From Arcobacter porcinus (GTDB lineage Bacteria > Campylobacterota > Campylobacteria > Campylobacterales > Arcobacteraceae): 64,000 nt of DNA. Positions 16,803 through 25,053 of the stretch are shown here, in pieces. The notes below the pieces were generated by a model that made no database searches, was not told the DNA's origin, and saw only the letters and a list, made by a program, of their open reading frames with translations. Numbering within the stretch: position 1 is the stretch's first letter; every line of letters starts with the position of its first letter. The position numbers and the translations under genes are program-made. The stretch covers positions 1,798,001-1,862,000 of the forward strand of contig NZ_CP036246.2 of assembly GCF_004299785.2 (NCBI RefSeq), written 5' to 3'.

Positions 16803-18365
16803 CTTAACTTTCGCACGTTAAGTTGATTAAAATTGTAGCTAAATCTCCCTAAAATATTACTGCTATAGGTAATAATATTATCCTTGTTGACATAAAAATA
16901 ATTTAGTTGTTTTTCTATGATATTTTTCTATTTTGAACTCTCAATAAATCCCTTAAATAGGTATTTTAGCTATAATATCTATTATATTAAAGGGTAAGAA
17001 TGCAGATAGAATCTAAGATAATCGGTATCATAAACGACAAACTAAAGAATCCAATTTATGAAACATTGCGACTATTAAATATGAAAACGATTTTAACAAA
17101 GAGCAATTTTTCTAAAAAAGAGGGAGTTGCTGTTCATATGGTTGTATTACACTTTGTATATATGCTAGTTATGAATAAAAAAATATCAACTTTTATGGAT
17201 CAGAGTAATGATAGCTTTAAAAAAGATGTCTATTACAGACTACTTGCTAATGCTCACTACAACTGGAGAAAACTATTATCACTTAGTTCTTTAAAGATTT
17301 TATCACTGCTTCATAAAGTACAAGATGCAAAGCTAGTAAGAGTTCTTATACTTTATGATACTGTTGAAGATAAAGTTGGTAAAAATATAGAGGGAAGTTG
17401 TGACAACCTTTGGAGCAATAAAGCAAAGAGAAAAATCAGAGGTGTAAATGTTGTATCACTAAACTATAGTGATGGTTATTCAAATTTTATGTTGGACTTT
17501 GCAATTGCTATGAATAATTATGCAAGGGTAAAGATAGAAGAGTTTACAAATATTATTGATCATCGAACCAATGCACATAAGCGAAGATTGGAAAGCTTAA
17601 AAGGGAAATCACAAATTGCTATAGAGATGATTAAAAGAGCAGTAGCTAGTGGTATATATGCAGATTATCTGCTTGTGGATAGTTGGTATTCTAAACCTGT
17701 GTTTATAGAAACAATGAATGAGCTAGGATTGCAAGTTATTTCAAGAATGGTAAACAATGATAGAATCTGGAACTTCACAGGGGAGAAAAAAACTCTTGAT
17801 GGTATCTATAACAAGTTTAAAAAGCTTAAAACTATTAAGATGGGTCAATATGGCAAAAAGATAAAGTTTGAATACTTCGGGGTCATAGTTGAACATAAAA
17901 AAGCAGGAAAATTAAAAATTGTTTTTATAAAAACCAAAGAGAATCTCATCCCTATTGTATCTACAAACTTAGACTTGAGTGATGAAGAAATTATCGATAT
18001 TTACAAACGACGATGGGATATAGAACAAGGGTATAAAGAACTTCGTGAACACTTTGGGTTTGGTAAAGAAGAAAATCGAATTTATGAAGCACTTATTGCT
18101 CGCATAACACTCTCATTTTTTACATACAATGTTGTTAGCTATATAAATCGTATCAGTAATGAACCAAAAACTATTGGTGGATTGTTTAAAGATCTAGAAT
18201 GTGAACTTCACACTTTGGCAATTGCTATGCAAGCATTTTTAGCTATTTTAGATGAGATTGCAAAAATTGAAGAAGTTGTCAATAGAAATGAGGATTTTAC
18301 AGCAATAATCGATCTATTAAGAGATGTGACTGGAAAACTACTTGGTTTTAGGTGCGAAAGTTAAG
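16803..18365 (+). mobile_element. IS4-like element, copy 3 (right end of composite)
   Basis: An intact 1563-bp copy with terminal repeats at 16803-16816 and 18352-18365. The leader matches copy 2. A single base difference from copies 1 and 2 was noticed in the coding part (T at 18214). Its right flank, TTATAAA, repeats the left flank of copy 1. Confidence 0.88.
17000..18364 (+). CDS. IS4-like DDE transposase, copy 3 (intact)
   Basis: The protein is identical over 454 residues to copy 1, with the same Asp120, Asp227 and Glu342 and the same AAAGGG ribosome site. A TATAAT at 16971-16976 is the likely -10 box, 24 bases before the ATG. As an intact copy at the composite's right end, it can supply transposase for the whole unit. 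Confidence 0.88.
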   Translation: MQIESKIIGIINDKLKNPIYETLRLLNMKTILTKSNFSKKEGVAVHMVVLHFVYMLVMNKKISTFMDQSNDSFKKDVYYRLLANAHYNWRKLLSLSSLKILSLLHKVQDAKLVRVLILYDTVEDKVGKNIEGSCDNLWSNKAKRKIRGVNVVSLNYSDGYSNFMLDFAIAMNNYARVKIEEFTNIIDHRTNAHKRRLESLKGKSQIAIEMIKRAVASGIYADYLLVDSWYSKPVFIETMNELGLQVISRMVNNDRIWNFTGEKKTLDGIYNKFKKLKTIKMGQYGKKIKFEYFGVIVEHKKAGKLKIVFIKTKENLIPIVSTNLDLSDEEIIDIYKRRWDIEQGYKELREHFGFGKEENRIYEALIARITLSFFTYNVVSYINRISNEPKTIGGLFKDLECELHTLAIAMQAFLAILDEIAKIEEVVNRNEDFTAIIDLLRDVTGKLLGFRCES

Positions 18366-18538
18366 TTATAAAATAAATAATGCTAAATTTATTCTACTAA
18401 AGAATTAGTAAAAATTGCTTACAGAGTACCATTATTAATGGAATGTAGCTTATTGTACTAAAAATATTTCAAATATAAATTTTACTTTAATCAAAAATAA
18501 TAGAAACACATATCATTTAATTAATATTTAAAGTTATT

Positions 18539-18973
18539 TTAATCTTGTCCTCTATCAACGGGAGGTAAAGGCTTATCTAATTGAACTGGACTCATTCCAT
18601 GTGCATATGCATTATATGCCCATCTTGCAAACTGATAAAGCAAATCAGCATTCTCTTTCTTTAATCTTTCATTTTCAGCCTCAATAGTTCTAAGTTTTTC
18701 AGTGAGAATATACTCTTTTTGAGATAAAGATGCATCTATTCTTCCAGTATTTTCTCTTTCCCTTATAATTCGTTCTTTAGCAATATCATATGCTCTTTTA
18801 ATCCGCGAATGTTTTGATAGAGTCTGCCTTGTATATGATTCTCCAGTTCTTATATAAATAGCTTCAATTAAATCTTCCCATGTAACTTTTCCATCCATTC
18901 CATCTAGAATACTTACTGCTACTTCTATATTATCATCTGTCAAATTTTTTGAACGGTTTCTTTTCTCTGTCAT
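18539..18973 (-). CDS. Small coiled-coil protein of recombinase operon (GmtX-like)
   Basis: A 144-residue protein, last of the four-gene recombinase operon, starting 10 bp after the GmtZ-like gene. The N-terminal part looks like a DNA-binding helical domain (TWEDLIEAIYIRTGESYTRQTLSKHSRIKRAYD). Residues about 85-115 form a coiled coil (EKLRTIEAENERLKKENADLL). Its size, position and layout match the third partner (GmtX) of gamma-mobile-trio systems and also recall TnpC of Tn554. It has no recombinase active site. Assignment is by context; the molecular role of this family is not known to me. Confidence 0.55.
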   Translation of the reverse strand: MTEKRNRSKNLTDDNIEVAVSILDGMDGKVTWEDLIEAIYIRTGESYTRQTLSKHSRIKRAYDIAKERIIRERENTGRIDASLSQKEYILTEKLRTIEAENERLKKENADLLYQFARWAYNAYAHGMSPVQLDKPLPPVDRGQD

Positions 18974-18983
18974 TAAAATCCTT

Positions 18984-21047
18984 TTATAAATCTTCTAATA
19001 ATTCTCTCATCTCATCTAAATTAATGGATGATTCACCTACTATTTCTTTATTCCTAATTTGTGCTTGCTCACTTTGTGAGATTGAAGGAGCATCAGAAAT
19101 TTGAATAAGAGTTCCATCTTTAACATTGTCATTATCAAATATGTCACATAGTTGTTTTAATTTTTCTAATTCAATAGATTGATGTTTAATCCACCTATTA
19201 GCTCCTACATGTCCTTCTTGTTGAGCTTTTTTTGCAATTTCTAAAGCTTCTTCAACTTCTATTTTTCTTTGCCTTATTCTTTCATTACTATTTTTATCAC
19301 CCTTAATACAAACTTGCTCAGTACAATTTAAACAATCCATATGCAGTTGACAAGGCATCATAGAAAAATCATGAATACAAACACCAAAATCAGTTTTATG
19401 AGCTGTTCTTACCTTAAGCTGTGCATATTCATCACGAGATATAACTACTTTCTTTTTAATCCCTTCTATGTTATTCAGTTGACTCATCAGCATTTCTTCA
19501 TTTCCGACAGCTTTTTGAACTAATAATAACATTTCATTCGCAGAAACATGATCATAGGCTCTATTTTGGCTAACTTCTTTTCGCCCTGACCACTTTGCAA
19601 TATCGAGTTGACTTGCACCACCTTTTTGTGCTAAAGTATTTAAATAATGCCTAAATTGATGTGTAGTAACTTTAATAGGATCTCCATTAGATTCTTTAAA
19701 TCCAAATCTTTCAAAAATAGAAGATTTAGATATTCCTTGTCTAGAGCCTAATGCATCATTAATAAAACCAATATTAAAATTATCTATTGATGGTAAAATT
19801 GTTGATTTTATATAATTATATTCATTTAGTCTTTGAATTAATAAAGTTTCAGAATACTTAAATCCCTTTTCTTTGTTTATATATGGGAAATCTTTAGGTA
19901 AAGACTCTAGAATAGCTTTTTCTAATGCTTTAAAACCTACTATAACCTTCTTATTTACTATTTCATATTGTATATTATAAATTTTACATAAATTTGCCAC
20001 ACCTTTTAACTCTTTACCAAACAAAATTAAAGAAATATCTTTTGTAGTTAACAACGTTTTATTACGCATATACTTTAATTCTTCTGGTATATATAAATCA
20101 TTAGGATTTTCTTCATACCATTTAGCAACTTTTCTTGCTTCTTTAGTTAATTCTCTAATTTGATTAATTGCTTTCTTTACAACATCTACCATTGAAGGAA
20201 TTATCCATTTAACCATTGGTTCAGCACCTTTTTCTGGATACCATCTTAAACCATATTTTTCTTTACCATCTAATCCTTTTTGTACAACTTCACAATACTC
20301 TTGTAACAATAAAACCTCACCTATTCTATTAGGAGCTCCAAATAAAATAGCTATGATTGATGTTATTAAAATATCTTTTGGTTCTGTTGCTTTTAAAAAT
20401 ATCTCTGGTAATGCTTCTAGAGCTCTTTCTGAAGGCATTTTTTCATTTCTTCTATCATCTGCTTTTTTACCAACTCTTAGTGCATCATTTGGTCTTTTAG
20501 CTGAATTCTTCCAATCTATAGGTATCTTTGAAATCCTTTTTTCAGAAATAAATTGAGCAACTTTTTGTAAAAAAGCTCCTTGTCTATATACTACTGCTTC
20601 CGTGAAATTTTCTTTACCAATTGCAATAGCTCTATTTAAAACATCTGTAGTTATATTTAGAGGATTTGCTGTTTGTGTCATTTCAATTAAAGCTTGTTCT
20701 AAAAGCCTCATTGAAGCAATTAAAGGTACTAAACTTTTAACTGGCTCCATTGCTTGTTTGTATCTTAAATAAGCCTTTGTAAAACTTAAAAATGGCTCTT
20801 TCAATGGAATAAGATTATCTATAGTAAATTTATTAAATTCTTTAGAGCATTTAAGATTAGAAAATATTATTTTTTGTTTTGTATTTTGTTTTCCTGGATT
20901 TGTTTCTGTTATATCCCAAATATTAGAATCAAAAAGTAAATCCTTACCAAAAATTTCTAAATCATTTTTTGCCATATTTATAAAATCAAACAATATTTCT
21001 TCTGAACTAAAATCTTCATTTACGGAATAGTATTTACTTTGCGACAT
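18984..21047 (-). CDS. Large tyrosine recombinase-like protein (GmtZ-like)
   Basis: A 687-residue protein with a C-proximal tyrosine recombinase fold: Arg241 (APNRIGEVLLL), His463-x2-Arg466 (THQFRHYLNTLA), Trp486 and Tyr498 (NRAYDHVS). A large insertion separates the first Arg from the HxxR box. After the catalytic domain comes a cysteine cluster (Cys557, 566, 572, 575, 580) likely to bind zinc, then a helical tail. Length and layout fit the VPA1269/GmtZ family of gamma-mobile-trio islands. It overlaps the preceding gene by 14 bp, so the two are translationally coupled. Confidence 0.65.
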   Translation of the reverse strand: MSQSKYYSVNEDFSSEEILFDFINMAKNDLEIFGKDLLFDSNIWDITETNPGKQNTKQKIIFSNLKCSKEFNKFTIDNLIPLKEPFLSFTKAYLRYKQAMEPVKSLVPLIASMRLLEQALIEMTQTANPLNITTDVLNRAIAIGKENFTEAVVYRQGAFLQKVAQFISEKRISKIPIDWKNSAKRPNDALRVGKKADDRRNEKMPSERALEALPEIFLKATEPKDILITSIIAILFGAPNRIGEVLLLQEYCEVVQKGLDGKEKYGLRWYPEKGAEPMVKWIIPSMVDVVKKAINQIRELTKEARKVAKWYEENPNDLYIPEELKYMRNKTLLTTKDISLILFGKELKGVANLCKIYNIQYEIVNKKVIVGFKALEKAILESLPKDFPYINKEKGFKYSETLLIQRLNEYNYIKSTILPSIDNFNIGFINDALGSRQGISKSSIFERFGFKESNGDPIKVTTHQFRHYLNTLAQKGGASQLDIAKWSGRKEVSQNRAYDHVSANEMLLLVQKAVGNEEMLMSQLNNIEGIKKKVVISRDEYAQLKVRTAHKTDFGVCIHDFSMMPCQLHMDCLNCTEQVCIKGDKNSNERIRQRKIEVEEALEIAKKAQQEGHVGANRWIKHQSIELEKLKQLCDIFDNDNVKDGTLIQISDAPSISQSEQAQIRNKEIVGESSINLDEMRELLEDL

Positions 21048-22584
21048 CTACTATTACCTCAATCTTATTATCTTTATACTCCATACAAGCTTTTACAATT
21101 TGAGCTACCGCCATAATTGTTTTATCATTAACACTTGCAATTCTGTAATCAGTTACCTCTAGTAATCTTTCTCTTTCTCTAAGTAAGTGTTGTAACACTG
21201 CTTCATGTGGTCCATCTATCCATGCTTGAAAACTACTACAAGTATAGCAAGCCAATGGTGACATCTGCCCACAGAAACTATGACTCCCACATTTTCCTGA
21301 AGGAGTACAAGTTTTATCAATACTTGGATTTATGATATCAGCTTCAGGATCATTTGCACGAATAGCTTTTGATTTATCTTTAACTAATGTTCCTGAAAAT
21401 GCTTGCGCAATAGGAGCCATATACAATGCTAGTGCTCTATCTAATCTTTCTATTATTTCTGGTCTTGACTCTACATACACTTGTGCATTTTGTGTATCAC
21501 TATGATCTAGTATCTCTGCGATTATAAGACTTCCATGTCCTTCTACTGCAGCTCGTGTTCCAATTGTTCTTCTAAATCGAATTGGAGTTATATGCATAAA
21601 ATCATTTGTTCTTTCTGATTTTAATTTTAAATGATTAAGTACATTTTCGATTTTAGAACTTAATTGAGATGTTGTTAAATGATATTTCAATAAATAATTA
21701 TTATCTTCATTATAACTTATTGAAGTATTATTAAAAAAAAGAGGTGCTTCACTTACATTTGGGAAAATATCTTTAAATTTATTTTTGATTTCCGCAGTAT
21801 AATTTAATATTAGGTTTGAAAAACTAACAGGGACAATTCTTTTTTTGAATTCACTTCTTACACCTTTTCTATTCTTTACTCTTGGAATATTTAAAAAAAC
21901 TTCATAACTACCATCATTTCGCTTAGCAAATATTACATCTTTTATTTTCATTTGAGCAAATTGAATTGGTCTTGAACCATAAATCATAAAAAGCCATACA
22001 AGAATATAATCATCCGTCTTTATTTCATTTTTTGCATAAGAATTATTAATTGCTGTTTGAATTAACTCTAACTCAATATCTGTAAATGGCCCCATAAAAG
22101 GATCCATTGTTGCAATTGCTTCTCCTTTAGGATTCCCTTTAATCTTTATTTCTCGAAGATATCCATAAGCTTCTTTTGTTATACAAGAATCACCCATCTC
22201 ATACCATTTTTTTAAGAATCCCGATAAAGAGCCAAGATACCAATCTCGTTCTTTACCTAAATATCCCCTAAAATTAATAAGATTCATATCAGTAATTATA
22301 GAAATTTTATTTTCAAAATTATCTGATATATATTTACAAAATATTTTTAAATATTTATACATATTTTCAGAATGTCTAGAAGAATGATTCTCTAAATACC
22401 ATTTAAAAACATTTTTACAACTATACAAATTTTTATTATCAAGATTTATTTTTTTGAAATCAAATATTATTCTTCTATTTGCATCGTTAATATCCCATAA
22501 ATCTTTATTTGGGTCAAAAACAACACCATTTTTTGTTTGACTAACATGAAGAAAGTGATTAATACTTTTTAAATCATTGATCAT
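21034..22584 (-). CDS. Tyrosine recombinase with C-terminal Cys cluster (GmtY-like)
   Basis: A 516-residue recombinase: Arg205 (IYGSRPIQFAQM), the box II arginine Arg338 (TPIRFRRTIGT), His361 (ILDHSDTQ) and the nucleophile Tyr370 (AQVYVE). The usual first His of box II is Ile335 here, so catalysis may differ or rely on partners. A zinc-ribbon-like set of cysteines follows (Cys426, 432, 438, 446, 449). It overlaps the first recombinase by 4 bp (ATGA). Best fit is the GmtY partner of the trio. A RIT-type element recombinase is the main alternative. Confidence 0.65.
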   Translation of the reverse strand: MINDLKSINHFLHVSQTKNGVVFDPNKDLWDINDANRRIIFDFKKINLDNKNLYSCKNVFKWYLENHSSRHSENMYKYLKIFCKYISDNFENKISIITDMNLINFRGYLGKERDWYLGSLSGFLKKWYEMGDSCITKEAYGYLREIKIKGNPKGEAIATMDPFMGPFTDIELELIQTAINNSYAKNEIKTDDYILVWLFMIYGSRPIQFAQMKIKDVIFAKRNDGSYEVFLNIPRVKNRKGVRSEFKKRIVPVSFSNLILNYTAEIKNKFKDIFPNVSEAPLFFNNTSISYNEDNNYLLKYHLTTSQLSSKIENVLNHLKLKSERTNDFMHITPIRFRRTIGTRAAVEGHGSLIIAEILDHSDTQNAQVYVESRPEIIERLDRALALYMAPIAQAFSGTLVKDKSKAIRANDPEADIINPSIDKTCTPSGKCGSHSFCGQMSPLACYTCSSFQAWIDGPHEAVLQHLLRERERLLEVTDYRIASVNDKTIMAVAQIVKACMEYKDNKIEVIVDVAK

Positions 22585-23888
22585 TTCTTGTACTCCATTC
22601 TAGAATTCTTAAACAGATTTTCTGCCATTTCATTAATTACTTCATTTGCTTTTTCTCTAACATGTCTTTTTGTATAATTTTCAGCCATTTTTGAACCATC
22701 TCTCCATCCCATTTGATAATTTCTAATTTGTTGTTCTCTTTCTTCTGTTATCTCTTTTTTATCCATAAGCTTAGAAAAATTATCATTCCAAGTATGTCTT
22801 AATGTATGTGCAGTAAAATCATCAGGTAAAGTAGGAATTTTTTTTCTCAATCTTCTGAACATTACTGATATAGCTTCTAGACTTAATGGATTACCATCTG
22901 TTCCAGAAACTATTAAATACTCATTTTTCTTTGCTCCTCTTATTTTTGATCTATAATCTAAAATATAATGTTCAGTAATTTCCATTATTTTATCAGGTAT
23001 TGCCAATATTCTACTTTTAGTTTTTACATTAGGCTTATTTATTCTTGGATCATCAATATCATCTGCTCGTCTTAGAATTTTAACTTGCTTTTTTCTAAAA
23101 TCAATATCTGATATTTTTATATTTAGAAGCTCACCTTTTCTTATTCCAAACTTTATTAACCATACAAATATTACTTCATTTCTTGATTTTAGGAAGTCTC
23201 CTCTAAAAGGATTATTTTCAGACTTTCTATTAATCAAATCCAAAAGAGTTTTCATTTCTTCTTCTGATAATCCTTCTTTTCCATCTATTAATGAATTAGA
23301 TGACTTTGCAGGAATGCGTGCTTCAATTTTTTCTTTAAAATCTTTTAAATTGTCTTTAAGTGTTAAGAAATTTAAACTATTTATCTTAGCTCTTCCTAAG
23401 TATCCATTAGCTAACCAAATCACATAATCTCTGATTGTTCTTAATCTATTTCCTGCAGTAGCTTTATCAACAAAATTTCTTTTATCAAGATAATTAGCAC
23501 TTCTAAACTTTTCTAACGACTTTAATGATAAAGTTTTAAATAATGGTTTATCATTCTTAGTATTTATAATATCATCAATAATATCATCTATTTTAAATTT
23601 ACAGTCTTCAACAATTCCTTCTAATTCATAATGATGAAATATTATGCCATCTTCAAATCTTTTAAGAAAAAATTCTTCACTCATATAATATTTCTCTAAC
23701 AGAAGTTTAAAGAAAGAAATATTTCGTAGTGTGTATTTAATTGTAGCTGCAGCTTTACCTTTTGATCTTACTTGGGTTAAAATAAAAAGTGTAGAGTTAA
23801 TATCAGGTATTCCAGTATCTGAATTTATTAGTAAGGGAAATATTTCTCCTGTTGAAGTTATAATTGTTTTTTCTTTAAATCTTTTCAT
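22581..23888 (-). CDS. Tyrosine site-specific recombinase (integrase), first gene of operon
   Basis: A 435-residue integrase with a complete active site: Arg250 (FGIRKGELL), a lysine in VKTKSR (about 289-291), His361-x2-Arg364 (TAHTLRHTW), Trp395 and Tyr405 (AENYTKRH). The N-terminal 200 residues form the core-binding half. The start has GGAA seven bases upstream and a TATAAT further up. It is the recombinase closest to ssb, the presumed island edge, and reads inward. It probably does the strand exchange at the attachment site together with its two relatives. Confidence 0.85.
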   Translation of the reverse strand: MKRFKEKTIITSTGEIFPLLINSDTGIPDINSTLFILTQVRSKGKAAATIKYTLRNISFFKLLLEKYYMSEEFFLKRFEDGIIFHHYELEGIVEDCKFKIDDIIDDIINTKNDKPLFKTLSLKSLEKFRSANYLDKRNFVDKATAGNRLRTIRDYVIWLANGYLGRAKINSLNFLTLKDNLKDFKEKIEARIPAKSSNSLIDGKEGLSEEEMKTLLDLINRKSENNPFRGDFLKSRNEVIFVWLIKFGIRKGELLNIKISDIDFRKKQVKILRRADDIDDPRINKPNVKTKSRILAIPDKIMEITEHYILDYRSKIRGAKKNEYLIVSGTDGNPLSLEAISVMFRRLRKKIPTLPDDFTAHTLRHTWNDNFSKLMDKKEITEEREQQIRNYQMGWRDGSKMAENYTKRHVREKANEVINEMAENLFKNSRMEYKK

Positions 23889-23916
23889 AATTTATTTCCA
23901 CTTTTATAGTGTTGTC

Positions 23917-23922
23917 ATTATA
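23917..23922 (-). promoter_or_regulatory. Probable -10 box of recombinase operon
   Basis: A perfect TATAAT on the minus strand, about 29 bases before the ATG of the first recombinase gene, with an AT-rich stretch upstream and no -35 box. It would give a leader of about 22 nt. Confidence 0.5.
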
Positions 23923-24000
23923 ATAAATTTAAAAAATTTAGTCAAGTAAATGTGTAAATAAAATTTTCGAAAGAATTTAAAAAGATATATAAGTAGAATC

Positions 24001-24015
24001 CCCTTAGAAAGGGGA
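24001..24015. terminator. Hairpin between ssb and the island recombinases
   Basis: CCCCTT-AGA-AAGGGG is a 6-bp stem. On the minus strand it lies about 60 bases after the ssb stop, followed by T-rich but not continuous sequence. It is a likely weak terminator for the rnr-holA-rpsF-ssb operon. The surrounding 189 bp (23889-24077) contain no gene. If the island is cut at one side here, this is where the junction should be. Confidence 0.45.
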
Positions 24016-24077
24016 TATAAAAGAATTAATATTATATATAATATAAAATATATTTACATATTATATTAGTGTACCTA

Positions 24078-24590
24078 TTAAAACGGTATTTCGTCATCGA
24101 TATCAATTTCAGGAATATTTGAAGCAGCTCTTTGCTGATTCATATTTCCACCATAGTTGTCATACGAAGCTTGGTTATTATTATACTCTTGTTGCTGAGG
24201 AGCTTGATTATAGTTTTGGTTTTGATTGTATGAATTTTGATTATATCCACCACCATCATTTGAACCTTTACTATCAAGCATTTTCATCTCATCAACTCTT
24301 AAAGTATGTCTATTTCTATTGCTTCCATCTTGAGCAGTCCATTGTTCATAAACAAGTCTACCTTCTAATAAAACTTTAGAACCTTTTCTTAAGTATTGAT
24401 TTGCAACTTCTGCTATTCTTCCAAAAATATTAAACTCCAAAAAGCATACTTCCTCTTTTTGCTCTCCTGTTTGTGCTTTATATTTATATGAAGTTGCAAT
24501 AGAACTTCTAGCAATAGCAGCACCACTTGGAAGATATTTTAGTTCAATATCTCTTGTAAGATTTCCTACCATAATTACTTTATTATACAT
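24078..24590 (-). CDS. ssb: Single-stranded DNA-binding protein
   Basis: An OB-fold protein of 170 residues: MYNKVIMVGNLTRDIELKYLPSG at the start, a Gln/Asn-rich linker (about 115-155) and the acidic tail DIDDEIPF that recruits partner proteins. It coats single-stranded DNA in replication, repair and recombination. It follows rpsF by 22 bp. In most Campylobacterota rpsR comes next, but here the recombinase operon follows. The C-terminus is intact, so the insertion did not damage ssb. Confidence 0.96.
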   Translation of the reverse strand: MYNKVIMVGNLTRDIELKYLPSGAAIARSSIATSYKYKAQTGEQKEEVCFLEFNIFGRIAEVANQYLRKGSKVLLEGRLVYEQWTAQDGSNRNRHTLRVDEMKMLDSKGSNDGGGYNQNSYNQNQNYNQAPQQQEYNNNQASYDNYGGNMNQQRAASNIPEIDIDDEIPF

Positions 24591-24612
24591 AAAAGGCTCC
24601 TTTTTATAAAAA

Positions 24613-24969
24613 TTATTTAGCAGCTTTTTTTAGAGCTTCTTCACTCATTTTTGTCCAAGAAATAATCTCTTTTTTAGTTTCATATTTAATAAATATAAAT
24701 CTAACTAAGTTTTCATTATTTTTGTAGTTTCTTTCAATTTCTGCAATAGCTGCTGCTGGTGCTTTGAAATATGCAACAAAGTAATAACCTCTTTTTTGTT
24801 TAGCAATTTCGTATGCTAACTCTTTGATACCGATGTTATCAGTAGATAAAATCTCTGCACCATTTTTTTCGAATAGAGCTTTGATTCCGTCAAGTTGTGC
24901 TACAGTCTCTTCTTCAGTTAGTGTAGGCTTTAAAATAAACATTGTTTCATAATGTTTTAATTTAGACAT
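24613..24969 (-). CDS. rpsF: 30S ribosomal protein S6
   Basis: The longest frame begins at 25026, but the ATG at 24969 (MSKLKHYETMFILKPTLTEEE) has AAGGAG six bases ahead and gives the normal S6 N-terminus, so I use that. S6 (118 residues here) binds S18 on the small-subunit platform. The KR-G-YYFVAYF strand and the lysine-rich end are typical. It is the third gene of rnr-holA-rpsF-ssb. Confidence 0.95.
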   Translation of the reverse strand: MSKLKHYETMFILKPTLTEEETVAQLDGIKALFEKNGAEILSTDNIGIKELAYEIAKQKRGYYFVAYFKAPAAAIAEIERNYKNNENLVRFIFIKYETKKEIISWTKMSEEALKKAAK

Positions 24970-24990
24970 TGCGTTCTCCTTATAGTTTAT

Positions 24991-25024
24991 GCCGATTTTC
25001 TTTTCACTTCCCAGACCTATCAGC
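24991..25024 (-). promoter_or_regulatory. Possible leader hairpin upstream of rpsF
   Basis: In the 84-base gap between holA and rpsF, GCTGAT can pair with ATCGGC (minus strand) around a 22-base loop. This lies just before the rpsF ribosome site. Many bacteria control rpsF with an S6:S18-binding leader. I do not see the diagnostic bulged CCG, so this is only a candidate. Confidence 0.25.
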
Positions 25025-25053
25025 AAGGATATTTTTCTGTAAAGTTTCGGATT

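Larger units (their letters stand above)
9626..18365. mobile_element. Composite resistance transposon bounded by IS4-like copies
   Basis: The outermost ends are IS termini (CTTAACTTTCGCAC at 9626 and its complement ending at 18365). The 7 bases just left (9619-9625) and just right (18366-18372) are both TTATAAA, a target-site duplication for the whole 8.74-kb unit. No individual inner copy has matching flanks. It carries an aadA-like gene, a plasmid fragment and aadD between three copies of the same IS. It inserted into the intergenic DNA between the defence operon and the recombinase operon of the island. Confidence 0.8.
1..23950. other. Defence island with recombinase module at its ssb-proximal edge (left end outside window)
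   Basis: Everything from the window start to the promoter of the recombinase operon is accessory: R-M, Shedu, Abi_C, DUF4268 and AbiV genes, a resistance transposon and four recombinase-module genes. Core chromosome begins with the ssb stop at 24078. The other boundary is not in the window, and no flanking direct repeat can be checked. Confidence 0.6.

Noticed and set aside
24970-25026. Longer N-terminus for ribosomal protein S6
   Set aside because: The extra 19 residues do not belong to S6. The ATG at 24969 has a perfect AAGGAG site and gives the family start.
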